A stretch of 64,000 nt of DNA from Amborella trichopoda. Taxonomy: Eukaryota > Streptophyta > Magnoliopsida > Amborellales > Amborellaceae. Location of the stretch: contig NW_006499436.1 of the NCBI RefSeq assembly GCF_000471905.2, forward strand, positions 6,990,662-7,054,661. Reading direction: 5' to 3'. The translations under genes and the position numbers were made by a program. Within the stretch, counting starts at the first letter, position 1; each line of letters opens with the position of its first letter. The notes beneath the pieces are model-generated. The model was not told the DNA's origin. It was given only the letters and a program-made list of their open reading frames with translations, and made no database searches. This document shows positions 32,983 to 45,784 of this stretch, one piece after another.

Positions 32983-34695
32983 TTCAATTTTGGAAAGAAG
33001 CTGTATTGATCGCATGTTATATCTTTAATCAGACTCCCACAAAAACTAGCCTACTTACTTACGAAATATTCACCGGTCGTGCTCATTCCCTTAACCATCT
33101 AAGAGTATGGGGATGCTATGCTCAAGTCCTTATCCCATACCAAAATAGGACAAAACTTGAACCCAAAACCGTGAAAACCATAGTCATTGGTTACCGAAAC
33201 CATAACAAGGGATATCGATTCTACAACCTTGAAAATGGAGCGATCATTGAAGCCACCATACTCACTTATTCGAGGAAGAGTTCATTGAAGCACGAGTGAG
33301 TCACAAACAAGCCGGCCTCTTTGAGAGGCAAGAGACAAGGTTATGTTTCTAGAGCCCAAACCTGAACCCTCAAACTGTATTGAACCCGAACCTGAATCCT
33401 CAAACCGACTTGAGCCAGAACCCAAACCAAGAAAGATCAACTGAATTAGTAGACCGCCTCAATATTTTGAACACTTTATCTACCTGGGAGAACACTATGA
33501 TAGGGTTGGAGATTAACCAGATGTTGAGCCTATAACTTACCATGAAGTGTTAACCTGTCTCGAAAAAAGACTATTAGGTAGAAGCCATGAAAGATGAATA
33601 TGCTACCATAAACCAAAATCATATTTGGGAATTAGTACCTCTACCTTAGAACCATAAGGCAATAAGATGTAAGTGGATCTTCAAAAAGAAGTTAAACTCA
33701 GAGGGGAAAATAAAAAAATACAAAGGCAAACTTGTAACCAAGGTATTCACCCTAAAGGAAGGGATAGACAATGATGAAACCTTTTCTCCAGTTGTCAAGT
33801 TTCCATCTGTCTGAATCCTAATAGCCATAGCTGCCAATTTTGATTTTGAGGTCCATCAAATGGATATGAAAATAGCCTTCTTAAATGGAGATTTAGAAGA
33901 AAAAATCTATATGAAACAACCCAATAGATTTTAGGAAAAAAAAAAAGAGAAACTTAATATGCAAACTTAGCAAATCCTTCTATAGCCTAAAATAAGCATC
34001 ACGACAGTGGTACATTAAATTTCAAGGTACCCTAGTTCTTGCAGGGTTTTCTTCAAATAAGGAAGACCACTGTATCTATAAACGGGTCAGTGGGAGTGAT
34101 GTGGTATTCTTCTCCTTGTATGTGGATTATATATTAATCGTTAGTAGCTCGATTGCCCTAGTAGTAGTAATAAAAAAAATTTCTTGCATAATACTTTGAT
34201 ATGAAGGATATTGGCGAAGCTTCATATGTGTTGGGCAACAAAATAAGAAGAAATAGAAAAGAGAGAACAATCAAACTTTTCCAAGCAACCTATTACAAGG
34301 AGATACTGAAAAAGTTTGAGATTGATAAATGTAAACCTATGTCTACCTCGATAGACAACAAAACGATGCTCGGCAATAAAATGTGTCCTACTGAAGATAA
34401 AGATAAGAGAGCCATGGAGAGAGTGCCATATAAAAGTGTAGTGAGATCCCTCATATATATCATAACAGGGACAAGGCCTGACTTGTCTTTAGTCATGAGC
34501 ATTATTAGCCAATTTCAATACAACCCTAGAGTTGACCATTGGAAGGTGGTTAAGGGAGTCCTCAGATATTTGAATGAGATTGAAAATTTTGCACTTACAT
34601 ATGGAAGATGATCTGAAATTGCAATTCAATGTTACACGGATGCAAGCTATCAAGGGGATCCAGGTGATACGAAGTCCACATCTGAATATGTGTTA
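32983..34695 (+). pseudogene. Copia element A, pol fragment left of the nested insertion
   Basis: 5'-truncated Copia polyprotein in several frames. 32985-33299 is the integrase C-terminus (FWKEAVLIACYIFNQTPTK, LRVWGCYAQVLIP). About 33580-33940 is the reverse transcriptase N-part (CKWIFKKKLNSEGKIKKYKG, QMDMKIAFLNGDLEEKIYM). 34201-34611 is the C-part into RNase H (MKDIGEASYVLG, YKSVVRSLIYIITGTRPDLS). The frame continues to CYTDASYQGDPGDTKSTSEY and stops dead at the LTR of element B at 34696. The reading resumes after 41104. Multiple stops and shifts; dead. Confidence 0.88.
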
Positions 34696-35076
34696 TGTTG
34701 GTACGTGTGTACGTGGTCGTGGGGCCTTTAAACGTATCATCTTTCTCTCTCTTATAATTTAATGTTGATCACTAAAATAGGGAGGCTTTTTAGAGAGAGG
34801 GAGTGTCATTATTTAACAGGCAGAAAATAATCACCCACCTCCCAGGATTACAAGGCCACGTTTCTCAGATATTTCCGGAGGAAAGCCAAATGTTGGAGAA
34901 CGACCTCATTCCATTCCTCTTTAAAAAGGGTTTCATGCCCATGGAGACGTAGACCACAAAATCAATTTTGAGTTCTCATTGTTCTGGGAAAGGGCATGAT
35001 CTCTGCGATCCCAAGTCTCGCGACATCGCCAGTAATCTTGGGAGAGGTGTCAATCTCTTCCCTTAAGATTTCAACA
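34696..35076 (+). repeat. 5' LTR of element B
   Basis: 381 bp, perfect TGTTG/CAACA terminal inverted repeat, followed by the primer-binding site. Confidence 0.92.
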
Positions 35077-35077
35077 T

Positions 35078-35089
35078 TGGTATCAGAGC
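35078..35089 (+). other. primer-binding site of element B
   Basis: TGGTATCAGAGC, an exact match to the usual plant Copia primer site for initiator tRNA-Met. Confidence 0.92.
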
Positions 35090-35682
35090 AATACTGCTGT
35101 AAATTATCTATTCTTAATTTTGGCTCTCTACTGTTGTTGCTTGAGCTGTGAGTCACAATTGCTTGAGTCATAATTTTTTCCATTGTGAGTCACAATTACT
35201 TGAGTCGTAATTTTTTCATTGTTGACAATTTTTGGTGCACGGTATTTTACTGCCCCTATCTTGACGCTCATACATATTGGATGATAATGTTATTGATAAT
35301 TTAACAATATTTATGCTCTTATTGATAAAGTTATAGATTCATTGTTCTTTATTCATATATATATTATTGATAAAAATTATTGACACTCATACATATATAG
35401 CCATCGTATCTGATTCATTGTTCCCATATGTATCAAGTCGGTGACTGATAGGTAGGAGATCTCGTATATATTTGGATAGATACCTACCTATTGCAGTGAA
35501 TTAATATTTACCCAAGAAGAAGTTTAGTGTTTTTTTTTGCCAAGCCTTTTTGAACATTTTTTTTTTTCCATTGAATATCACAATGAAACTCTTTGCGTTT
35601 CAGTAACTTTCAGTAAATTTCAGGGTTTTTCTTTTCTATTGTTTAACTTATTGTCCAAAATAGTTCAGTCCAATTTTTGCCT

Positions 35683-35738
35683 AAAAACCTCGTGCACTTA
35701 CCAGGCACACACCTTAACCACTCGGCCAAAGTGAAGCG
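35683..35738 (-). pseudogene. tRNA-Ser(GCU)-like 5' fragment in element B leader
   Basis: The - strand reads TTTGGCCGAGTGGTTAAGG, then TGTGTGCCTGGTAAGTGCA, very close to the acceptor-D-anticodon half of plant tRNA-Ser(GCU). The anticodon base is changed (GGT in place of GCT), the variable and T arms are not recognisable and there is no B box, so it is not a working tRNA. It lies antisense in the leader between PBS and gag. Confidence 0.65.
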
Positions 35739-36549
35739 GTAATTCTCTCTCTAATTTTGACGGTCATAAATAAATAAATAAAAATTGCTACTGTAATTTT
35801 ATATTGATGAAATTTTAGAGACAGAGATATAACTGCCACTGAAAATCAGTGTCTTAAATAAATAATTCTGAACTAGCAACTAGGTTCGTGCTTTTGCAAT
35901 ATAAACAAGGGACTCTTTGAATTTTTAGTATTACTGTAATTTGAAAGATAACTATAGAGTTATTGCTAGAAATTTTAGAAAGTCAAAACTCATGGTATTT
36001 TTAAAGGCACATGATTTTTGCTGGAATTTTAGAGAGAGAGACAAAGACACATGTAACTGCAGCCAATAATTTATTTTTATTTCTGCTACTACATTTTATT
36101 TTATTTTATATGCTTCAACTATTTAAGAATATTTCTACATATTCTATTTGCATAATAATTGTCATAGTTTAGCATAATTATCATATGCTTTGATCTCTTT
36201 TAGTGAGAAAATTTTATGATCTTGATTTAGTGAACACAAATTTTTTGTGATTATGTTATGACATATTTTTGTTGAAAAATATTAAATATTATTGTAGACT
36301 CTCTCTCTAGAGCTAACAGATATTTTATGAAAATTAGTATTATGCAAGATTTGAGATAAAGTAATTGTTGCCTTACTTTATTGATTTTTTATTGCATCAC
36401 AGCAGTGCGAACATAAACTGTTCAACAAAATTTTTCTTGGAGGTTGCAGCTCACTGAGAGTCGGCAAACTTATTGATTTAGCTAGCAGACAACCCTTCCT
36501 TAAACATAATTAAATATTTAAACTTTTAGGTATTGTCTAAAAATTCAAA

Positions 36550-39500
36550 GTGGCATCTAGGCTAGTCATGTTAGAACTATCCAAACTTGAAAAACTCAAT
36601 AGGACAAATATTTCTATGTGGAAAAGAAACATTAGATATATTCTTTTCCAAGATAGGGTAGATTATGTCCTAGAAACAGAACCACTAGTTCTAGAACCTA
36701 ATGCCAATGGTTAAGCCAGAAGATGACTTGAAAAATTGTTAGAAGATGACAAAGTAGCCAGGACTACTATGTTGAGCTTTATGGAAGATGATTTGATTAG
36801 AGTCTTTGAGGATCACACCACAGCTCAAAGCATGATGGGTGCTCTATCTGAAAAATATGGGGCCACTTATGAGATTCATGTACAATTGTTGTTAAAAAAT
36901 TACAATTCTTACATAATGAAAGAATCGGACTCAGTAACTGAGTATGTCAATAAAATGACAGTGCTCGCAAGCTATAGCCGGGAATCCAGTTCCCGATCAC
37001 ATGCAAGTGTCCATTGTCCTCAACAGTCTCCTTCTATATTGGGAGTTTGTTGTAATTACATTGAACCATTCTGCACAAGGGACAACCACGTTAAATCTTC
37101 TCATGCATCTTAGTATTGAAGTTGAGAGAAGAATGAGGAAGAAGTCAAATGGCTCCACTTTGCCCAAAGTTCACATTCTCAGATCCCCAATAAATCTTAC
37201 AATAATCAGAAAAAATATTAGATATAAGGGAAATGGTAGAAATTTTAAAAATCAAAAGAAAAAGGTTGAGAATGCCTGTTTTTATTGTAAAAAAATTGAG
37301 CACATCAAATTTAATTGTTCTAAGCTAAAAAACAAAAATAAGAACCAGAATAACAACTATGCTCGAAATAATCAAAATAATAGAAATGACTTGATCTGCG
37401 TAGTCCTAGAATCAATAGTTGCCGATCATGACCTGAGAAATTGGTGGGTCGACTCAGCCTCCACCCGACATTCTTGAGGACTAAGGATGGATTCACATAA
37501 TAGAAAGAGATTGCAGCCGGTAACCAGCGGATTTACATGGGAAATGACACCTACTGCGATGTACTAGATGTCGGTACTTTCAAGTTGTGTTTACCAGAAG
37601 GAACAAATCTCTTATTGACTGATACATTATATGCGCCCAATCTAAGGCGCAATTTGATTTCTATCCCTAGGCTAGACGACAAGGGTTATGAAATAAGATT
37701 CAGGTATGGTACGATTACCATTGGAAAGCATTCTAGAGCATTGATGTACGATACTAAAGTTGACAATTTGTATCGATTGAATATTAATGAAAGTTCATCT
37801 CTTTCTAGTTATTTTGATACCTCTTTTTATGCTTATGTATGTATGGATGATCCATATTTATGGTACTTAAGATTAAAACATATAAATAAAGACAAAATGA
37901 ATCAAATGGTTAGAATATGCTTGCTCCCCAATTTAAGAGAAATTGTATTCAAAACATGCAAGCCATGTATTTCTGGTAAATTAACTAAGAAGTTTTTCCC
38001 TAAAGGGAAAAAGTCTAGTGAACTACTTAGTATTGTTCACTTTGATATATGTGGCCCATTAAATGTGAAAACACATAGAGGGATATAATATTTCATATCA
38101 TTTATAGACGATTATTCATGTTATGGATATGTACACTTAATTAGTAAAAAATCATACGCATTATAAACATTTAAAGAATATAAAGCTGAGGTAAAAAATC
38201 AGTTAGGCAGACATATTAAAAATTTTCAAACAGATAGGGGAGGTAAATATTACTCCGCCTTATTTAACGAATTTTGTACAGAGCGTGATATAATTCACCA
38301 AACAACTATGCCATATACACCATAACAAAATGGTGTAACTAAAAAAAGAAATATAACTTTAATGGACATGGTTAGGTCTATGATGAGCCATTCAAATTTA
38401 TCACCTCATTTTTGGAGTGAAGTTCTCAACACTGCAATGTATATTATTAATCGTGTTCCAACTAAATCTATAAACTTGACCCCATATGAATTATGGACAG
38501 GTAGGAAACCTGACCTTAATATCTTGAAAGTTTAGGGTTCTTGGGCACATGTGCTTATACCAATATAAAATAGAGATAAATCACAAAGTAAAACTATAAA
38601 ATAATTTTTTATAGGCTATTCAGAAAATTCTAAAGGATATAGATTCTATAACCATGATACTATATCATTAGTAGAGAGTTGTAATGCTCATTTCTTAGAA
38701 AATATAGATGATGAAAATATTTTAAATAAGTCTGTTGACTTACATAAAATTGATAAAGATAAGGGTTTGAAAATCCTGTTTCTCATACTCCCTCTACATT
38801 TAGCGAGATAATGATTCAATTGAATCAAGTATACCAGGCAAACCTAAAAGAACTAGCCACCTACGACTTTAGAAGAATTTTATGTATTTATGAATGAAGA
38901 TAATTATTATTCAATGAGTTAGGATACAATAGATGAACCTCGAAGCTACAGTGAAGTTATTAGCTCACATGACTCGGCTGAGTGGACTCAAGTCATGGAT
39001 GATGAACTTGATTCTGTTGAAAGAAATCAAGTTTGGGAGTTGGTTGACCTCCCGAAAGATAGGAAAGTCATTGGTAGCAAATGAGTCCTAAAGAAAAAAT
39101 TTAATACAAATGGATCTATTAATAAATATAAAACTAAGTTGGTAGCCAAAGGATTTACCCAAAGGGAGGGCATAGATTATGTAGAAAATTATTCTCTAGT
39201 AGCCAAATTTTCATCTATTAGGATCATCCTTGCATTAGTTGCATATTATGATCTAGAATTATTTCAGATGGATGTCAAAATAGCTTTCTTAAATGGAGAA
39301 TTAAAAGAAGATATATACATAAAAAAACTAGAAAGATATGTAATTAAAGGCCAAAAAGACAAAGTATATAAATTTAAAAAATCTTTATATGATCTAAAAC
39401 AGTCTTCTAGGCAATGACACTTTACTTTTCATAATGCAATAACTAAAATTGGTTATATAGTCAATAGGTTAGACCATTGTGTATAAGTTTGGAATAGTGA

Positions 39501-40523
39501 GAGTAATTTTATTATATTGTTACTATATGTTGATGATATTTTGATAACCGGTAATGATATTGGCATGATTAACGATACCAAGCTAAGTTCCCAATTTGAG
39601 ATGAAAGATATGGGAGAAGCCTCATATGTATTGGGCATTAAGATAATAAGAGATAGAAGTTTAAAACTTTTACGTTTATTTCAAAAAATTATTTAGAAAG
39701 TATTTTAAAGAGATTTAAGATGAAAAATTGTAAGCCCATAGATACAACCGTTTGTAAAGGCTTGAAATTATCAAAGAAAATATGTCCATTAAATGATAGT
39801 GATAAAGCTGAAATGGAAAGAATTATATATGCTCAAGCTGTAGGATGCATAAATTATGTCATGTTGTGTATAATACCTGATTTGAGTTATGTATATGGTC
39901 TTATAAGTAGATTTCAAAGTAATCCTGGGATGGCTCATTGGCAAGCCGTAAAAAGGATACTCATATATATTTAAAAAAATAAAAATTACAAGTTGTGCTT
40001 CCAAGCTGACAATTTAGAGGTTACTGGGTACTCTGATGCAGATTTTGCAGAAGACTCAGATGATAGAAAATCAACCTCAGAAATTGTATTCATCTTTGGA
40101 GGTGGATGCATTTCTTGGTCTAGCAAGAAACAAGGTTGTGCAGCTCAGTATATTATGGAATCCAAGTATATTGCTTGTAGCTTTGCTACAACTTATGCCG
40201 TCTAGATTAAACGCTTCATAAATGATTTGAAGCTGGGTATAGCCGATAGACCTGTTAAATTTTTTTGTGATAATCAAACTGATATTTCATCAATTAGAAA
40301 TGGAGCTTATAGTTTCAAGGGTAAGTACATTAAAATTGATTATCATTATATTTATAATATTATTGGAAAGAATGAAATAACTGTAAGTTATTTGCCATCG
40401 TTAGATATGATTGCAGACCCTTTGACAAAAGGGTTAGGTATAGAAATACTATCAAAACATGTAGCTTTGATGAGACTAGGAATATTTAACTCTAGAACTC
40501 ACAAATTGGATATTTTTCTTTGA
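36550..40523 (+). pseudogene. gag-pol of Copia element B, disabled
   Basis: Gag: LNRTNISMWKRNIRYIL (about 36591) and the frame 36736-37113 (UBN2-type capsid), with a frameshift into 37001-37477. Zinc knuckle C-X2-C-X4-H-X4-C at 37277-37318. The protease site reads WVDSAS where D(S/T)G is expected (about 37445), a loss of the catalytic Gly. GAG-pre-integrase is at 37537-38088 (H..H and CKPC zinc ligands). The integrase core runs 38030-38780 with FDICGPLN, FIDDYS and DRGGKYYS but several stops. Reverse transcriptase runs about 38930-39660 with QMDVKIAFLNGELKEDIY and YVDD at 39526-39537. RNase H is 40010-40521 (YSDADFAEDSDDRKSTSE, FFCDNQTDIS, ADPLTKGL). At least ten stops; cannot encode active enzymes. 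Confidence 0.9.
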
Positions 40524-40723
40524 TGCCTTGGTCATGTGAAGAAAAGCCGCATTAGCATGAGAAACCTCATAATATGACTTTGGATGTTTTTTGTTATGAG
40601 ATGTATAACCGCACTAGAATGAAAAGCCTTATGAAAAAAATATGTTCATAAATGTTAAACTCATTAAGTGGTAAAAACTTTATGATATTTCAATATATCT
40701 AGCTCTCATGACCAAGTGAGAGA

Positions 40724-41104
40724 TGTTGGTATGTATATGTGTGGCCAAGGGGCCTTTAAACGTGTCATATTTATCTCTCTTATAATTTAATGCGTATCAC
40801 TAAAATAGGGAGGCTTCTTATATAGAGAAAGTGTCGTTATCTAACAGGTATAAAATAATCACCCACTTCCCTAGATTACAGGACCATGTTTCTCAGAGAT
40901 TTCAAGAGGAAAGTCTAACGTTGGAGAATGACCCCCTTCTATCCCTCTTTAAGAAGGGTTTCATGACCATGAAGAGATAGACCACAAAATCATATTTGAA
41001 TTCTCATTATTTTGGGAAAGGGCATGATCTCTGCGATCTCAAATCTCACGACACCATCAGTAATCTTAAGAGAGTGGTCCATCTCTTCCCTCAAGATTTC
41101 AACA
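40724..41104 (+). repeat. 3' LTR of element B
   Basis: 381 bp, same length and ends as the 5' LTR, substitutions spread evenly. Confidence 0.92.
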
Positions 41105-41550
41105 TGTTCTTGCTTAAAAGAGGGACTGTTTCTTGGAAGTCAAAGAAACAAGAAGCAGTGGCGTTGTCCACTATGGAGACTGAGTACGTAGAATGATGTT
41201 TGGCAGCCAAGGAGGTCGTATGAATTAATAAATTTTTTAATCGCCTTGATTTTGACCCCGTGCGTTATGAGGCAATGAGGATTTTCTGTGACAATACAAT
41301 TGCGATTTGTATATCAAAAGAGCTATGTTTCCACAAGAACTCCAAGCACATGAATCCTTGCTTCTACCACTTGCGAAATGAGGTGAGATTATGATGGATT
41401 GAGATTAGCTATATACCTACAGAAGTAATGATAGTAGAACCTCTTACAAAGGGGCTTGCACCTAATGTATTTGTGAGACATGTGCGAGAGATAGGTATGA
41501 GAGAAAGTGAGGAAGAAATAATGTAAGGTCTTCAAAAGCCAAGTGGGAGA
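41105..41550 (+). pseudogene. Copia element A, RNase H C-terminus right of the insertion
   Basis: Picks up element A's RNase H exactly where 34695 left it: FLLKRGTVSWKSKKQEAVAL, STMETEYVE, CLAAKEVV, FCDNTIAICISKE, YIPTEVMIVEPLTKGLAPN. It ends in a stop and a polypurine tract AAGTGGGAGA (41541-41550) that leads into the 3' LTR. Confidence 0.88.
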
Positions 41551-43489
41551 TGTTGGGGTGTGTGTATGGTCATTAAAGGCCTTATAAGTGCTTATAATTA
41601 AACATTTTATTTAATGGAACTTGAACTCAATGGGAGTGTGGTCATGTGTGGATCATACTAAGCAAATGATATTTGTTGATACCAAATTGAGCTTGATGTA
41701 CTAGTCAGTCTGTTGGAGAAAACACATGTTACTTGTGCATAGAGATTAAGTCGATAAATGTTATAATGGGTAATCCCTTGATGAGATCGGAGTATGCCTG
41801 GATGAATAAGCCGACGGTCTATGTAGCCCTTGTAAGTGATGGTGGCCCTCAAAGACGGGGACTAAAGCCTCATCCGTATACAATCACACGGCATGCACAT
41901 ATGATAGTCGTATAAAAGAAGCGAACCACCTTTCAATGTGAAGCATGTACATGTGCAAGAGATTACTCCTATGCACTATAGAGTTGTGGTTGTATCAGGT
42001 CTATGTGACGTTGGTTCGTCTCTAAAAGAGAACATGAAATCCACATACTGAGATTACATCCCATTATACATTGACTGACTTTGGTGGCCCAATCATGAGC
42101 CTTTACGATAGGTTATTGATCATGGGAATCACTTGGTCATTTTGAGAAAGCAATAGTAGATCGTGATCCACAATAGAAGGTGGAGTGCTCTAGTGTTGTG
42201 ATTATTCCTAGATTATATGGATCAAATTCCCATCAAAAGTATTTAATTATAATTGTTTTAATGATATTTGATTTTTAGAATTGTTATTTGAATTTTTCTG
42301 ATTCTCTGAGTATTTTATTTATGTAATTTGAATTTATAAAACCAGATATATTGAATTATCATTGTTTTAAATATTCAAGTAAAATTTATAATTCTTAAAA
42401 ATTATGTATTTACTTTTTAAATATATATTATTGCATGGGGGCCCATTAGCGCACTTGAGCTCACCATAGCAATTTGGTAGGGGCCATGGGAATCCACCTT
42501 GGGTGGCATGCCCCACTGCTTTCTACTTTCTAAATTTTATACTCAAGCCAAGATGACTCGAGGCTTAAGGAATTATGTTTTGGAAATATTTGATTTTATA
42601 GAGGTTTTGAAATCAAAGAAGGAAAGTATGAAGAGGCTTATGCATGAGTACAGAAAGTACATTATTTTAATTGATATTTTAATATTTAATTTAATTGATG
42701 GAAAATTAGTTTAGGAAATGAAGGATAAAGGTTCTAACATCTTCCATTCGATCTTACTGGTTAATCTATAGAATAAAGGGCTTACATCTCTCACCACAAG
42801 TCACCCAAGATCAATGATGAAAATTCAATCTTACTAAAGTGGCGGATCATATGGAAACCCTAAGAAACTCTAATTCTCATTGAAGTACTATAAAAAGAGG
42901 TTCCCTCCACCCATTCTCTTACACACATCTCTCTTCTCTCTCCCACATCTCTTAGAGGGGCACACCCCACCTAGAATATCTCTCTCTCTCATCTCCTACA
43001 AGGGTTAGAGAGATAATATATGCTAGATAAAAATTTGTGCCCTTGTTTGCGATAAATTTGTGCCCTTATTTTAGAGAGAGAAAATTCCTTTCAGCACTTT
43101 TGTACCTTAGTTTTGGTTAGAGAAAAACCCTTAGAACTAGATTTTAGAGAGAGAAAAGGCATTCCACTACTCGTATGCCCCTAGTCCTGGTTGGAGAAAA
43201 CCCACCATTGGAACTAGATTTTAGAGTACAGAAAAAACCTTTCATTACTCTTGTGCTTGTCTTTAGAGAGGTGGACTCCTTTTCCATTCTCTTGCCCGTG
43301 AGGGAGATATTGAAGAGATTTACATTTTATTTGGTTTTAGAGAGAGATGAGAGATTCAATGAGAGTATATTTAGAGAGAGAGAAGAGAGGATGAGGTTTT
43401 AAGACGAGAGAGGCATTGACCTTTTACCTTCTCTACAGGTTAGTTGGTCACACCTTAATCTTGTGTTCAGATTAAAGATTAATCCAACA
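41551..43489 (+). repeat. 3' LTR of element A (right end approximate)
   Basis: Starts TGTTGGGGTGTGTG directly after the polypurine tract. Blocks GTCATTAAAGGCCTTATAAG and TGATGAGATCGGAGTATGCC match the LTRs of element C in reverse complement. The best end is CCAACA at 43484-43489, giving about 1.94 kb, close to the 1.85 kb of element C. Near its end is a 73-77-bp imperfect repeat beginning TTTTAGAG at 43069, 43142 and 43219. The 5' LTR of A is not in the window. Confidence 0.7.
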
Positions 43490-45326
43490 GCTTAGATTAG
43501 GGATCTTATGCCATTAAATATGGCAGGGTCTCACAATGTCATTTCCATATATATATGTATATATATAAATAAAGACCTTAAAAACATCTAAATACTAAGG
43601 TAAAAATAATAATAATAAATTAAATAGAATAAAAGATATCACTTGAAATCTGGAGTTTCAGATTCAAATCAAGCCACTCTTCTCGTGCCACCATATCTTT
43701 TTTGAATACTTTTTGCTTGCTGGATTTTGGTAGATCTTGAGTTATTTTACCTAGATCTAATGATTCTAAGGCTTAAGGAGCTCGTGTATGAATTTCCTTA
43801 ATTATTTCTAAGGTTGGGAGATAGTTTGTTATATTTTCCTAAGGAATTTGGAGTCTCTTAAGGTTTACTACAAATTTGGGATTTTCAAGGATTTTTTTTC
43901 TAATTTTTCTTGAATTTTTAGGATTTATCTAAAGTTTTTCTTAATTTTGAGAAATTTTTTCTGAGGTTTAACCAGTAATTTCTAGGGATTTTTCTAACTA
44001 ATTTTTGGGCTTTTTTTAGTGTCATTTTTCTGGGATTTTAGATGGGATATTTATAGGCTTTGTCTAATGTTATAATAGAAAATAGTTAATTTGATCCAAA
44101 GGCCCATATGTAATCAAGAGTATAACATTTTTTAATTTTTTAGGATATTTGGTTTTAAACCGCCTAAAAAATGCTTATAAAAATGAAATAGAGCAAGCAA
44201 ATCATGGCCGATGAGGTCGCACGACTCATGGCGAGGCATGCAGCCCTTGCACGACACACAACGCCATTATAATTGTTTTCCCAAGGCTTTAATTTGTTCA
44301 TAATGGGGTATTATAATAATTTTCTAGAGGCACTAATTTGTTAATTAAAATGGGTTTGATTCGAGTGATTCTCGAAACACATTGAAAAACCACAACTCAG
44401 GATAAGCTTGGGACATTTTTTTGTATCAGACTTAGATTTGTACTTTCGTTATTAAGGTTTTTACAAATTCTCTTACACCAAAATTTCGAGAGGGGGTGTT
44501 TACGGCGTACTTTCATCCACTGAATTTCACAATGGCGAAAAGCGTAGAATAGAATCCGTACTTATGTGTTCTCCCTAGAGGAGAGGAGAGGAGACAACAT
44601 TTACACCGCAAAAGATATATAAGCAATGTACGAGGTTTTCATCGTACCTTAACGTAGCAGTGAATATCCAAAGGTTGCGCACAAAGACACCAAGATCATC
44701 TCACCCAAATTATGGGCCACAACCTTCACGCTGGACGACTTTAGAGAGAGAAAAAGAGACGAGAGTTTCCACAAAACAAACAACAGACAAATTTTAGAGT
44801 GAGACGAAAGGGATAGGCTTTGAGCTGGAATTCTGAAAACTTTGTAGAAGAAAATTAGGAAGATAAATACGGATCGGTGGAGAGATAGAGAGAGAAAAAT
44901 AGTGATATGATGGAATTCAGTTTACTTTAGAAAGAGAGAGAGTTAAATTTTACATTATAATTTATGGTTATTCAGGGACCTGGACAATTTGGATCCGATA
45001 ATTGGGGTGGTAAATCTGCCAACAAAACCCACCTCCTACCACCTCTCGTTAAGGATTGAAGTTTTTTTAGAGAGAAAATGGCAACCACCTCTCGTCAAGG
45101 ATTGAAGTTTTGAAGTTTTTAGAGAGAGAAAATTGCAACCCACCAAATTGTAGAGAGAAAGACGTTCATTCCTTGGATTGGGTAAGAAATCTATTTCATA
45201 GAAAAAGTGGGATAGGAGTAGGCCCCTCATCCTACCCAAAACAAAGCATTCAAGTACACACGCCTCCCAAAGCGTTTGCAGCCTTCCATTTTCCCAACTC
45301 TCTCTCTCCCTCCCTCCAATTGTTTA
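43490..45326. other. upstream region of GTP cyclohydrolase gene
   Basis: 43840-44060 is rich in short (T)TTCTAGG/GGATTTTT-type words and resembles, in reverse complement, the micro-repeated DNA at 60590-60860. The word TTTAGAGAGAGA recurs at about 44741, 45066 and 45118. Two copies of a 50-bp unit (CCACCTCTCGT(T/C)AAGGATTG) lie at 45039 and 45087. No gene seen. Confidence 0.45.
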
Positions 45327-45430
45327 TTCAAAGTTGAGAGTTGCGACCTCTCTCTCTCTAGGAAATCATCGTTCAAAGTTGAGAGTTGGGACCTCTCTCT
45401 ATCTAGGAAATCATCATTCAAAGTTGGTTG
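45327..45430. repeat. 45-bp tandem repeat in the GCH1 leader
   Basis: TTCAAAGTTGAGAGTTG(C/G)G starts at 45327 and 45372, with a third partial unit at 45417. Each contains CCTCTCTCT(C/A)TCTAGGAAAT. It lies 120-230 bp before the start codon, probably in the 5' untranslated region, and is CT-rich as plant leaders often are. Confidence 0.85.
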
Positions 45431-45552
45431 AGACCTTCTTTCTTCAGTCTTCTACTTGTTTAAGTAGGCTTTGTGGTCCTGTTTCTCTCTCACATATATC
45501 TGTTTTTGGGATCTGGGTTTGAGGGTTAGGATTGGGTTCGTGTGCTCTTTCA

Positions 45553-45784
45553 ATGGGTGCTTTGGATGAGGGGCGCTTTACAGGGGAGTTTGAGAATGAG
45601 ATGAAATTAGGGTTTGGGTGTGGTTTTTGTGGGTTGCTTGAGGTGGAAGTGGAGGACTCTGAGACTTCTGTTATTGAGGGCGCTGTTAAGGTTTTGTTAC
45701 AGGGTTTGGGTGAAGATTTTAATAGAGATGGTCTCAAGAAAACCCCTTTACGTGTTGCCAAGGCTCTTATTGATGGAACAAGAG
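45553..45784 (+). CDS. GCH1: GCH1 exon 1
   Basis: 77 codons plus one base. Covers the N-terminal leader and the helix GAVKVLLQGLGEDFNRDGLK, then KTPLRVAKAL, ending in the Gly codon split with exon 2. Confidence 0.94.

Larger units (their letters stand above)
34696..41104 (+). mobile_element. Copia element B, complete structure, inactive
   Basis: 6409 bp. LTRs 34696-35076 and 40724-41104 are both 381 bp with TGTTGG...TTTCAACA ends. The PBS TGGTATCAGAGC is at 35078-35089 and a polypurine tract CAAGTGAGAGA at 40713-40723. The target duplication is TGTTA (34691-34695) against TGTTC (41105-41109). Internal order is gag, protease, integrase, reverse transcriptase, RNase H, the Copia order. By hand count the LTRs differ at about 60 of 381 positions (roughly 16 %), so the insertion is old, in keeping with many stops in pol. 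It sits inside the RNase H region of element A. Confidence 0.93.

Noticed and set aside
35683-35738. Functional tRNA-Ser gene
   Set aside because: Anticodon changed, no T arm, no B box and no acceptor pairing; only a 5' half is present.
45532-45552. Upstream TTG as GCH1 start
   Set aside because: The ATG at 45553 gives MGALDEG, the start shared by plant GCHI; the seven extra residues have no support.
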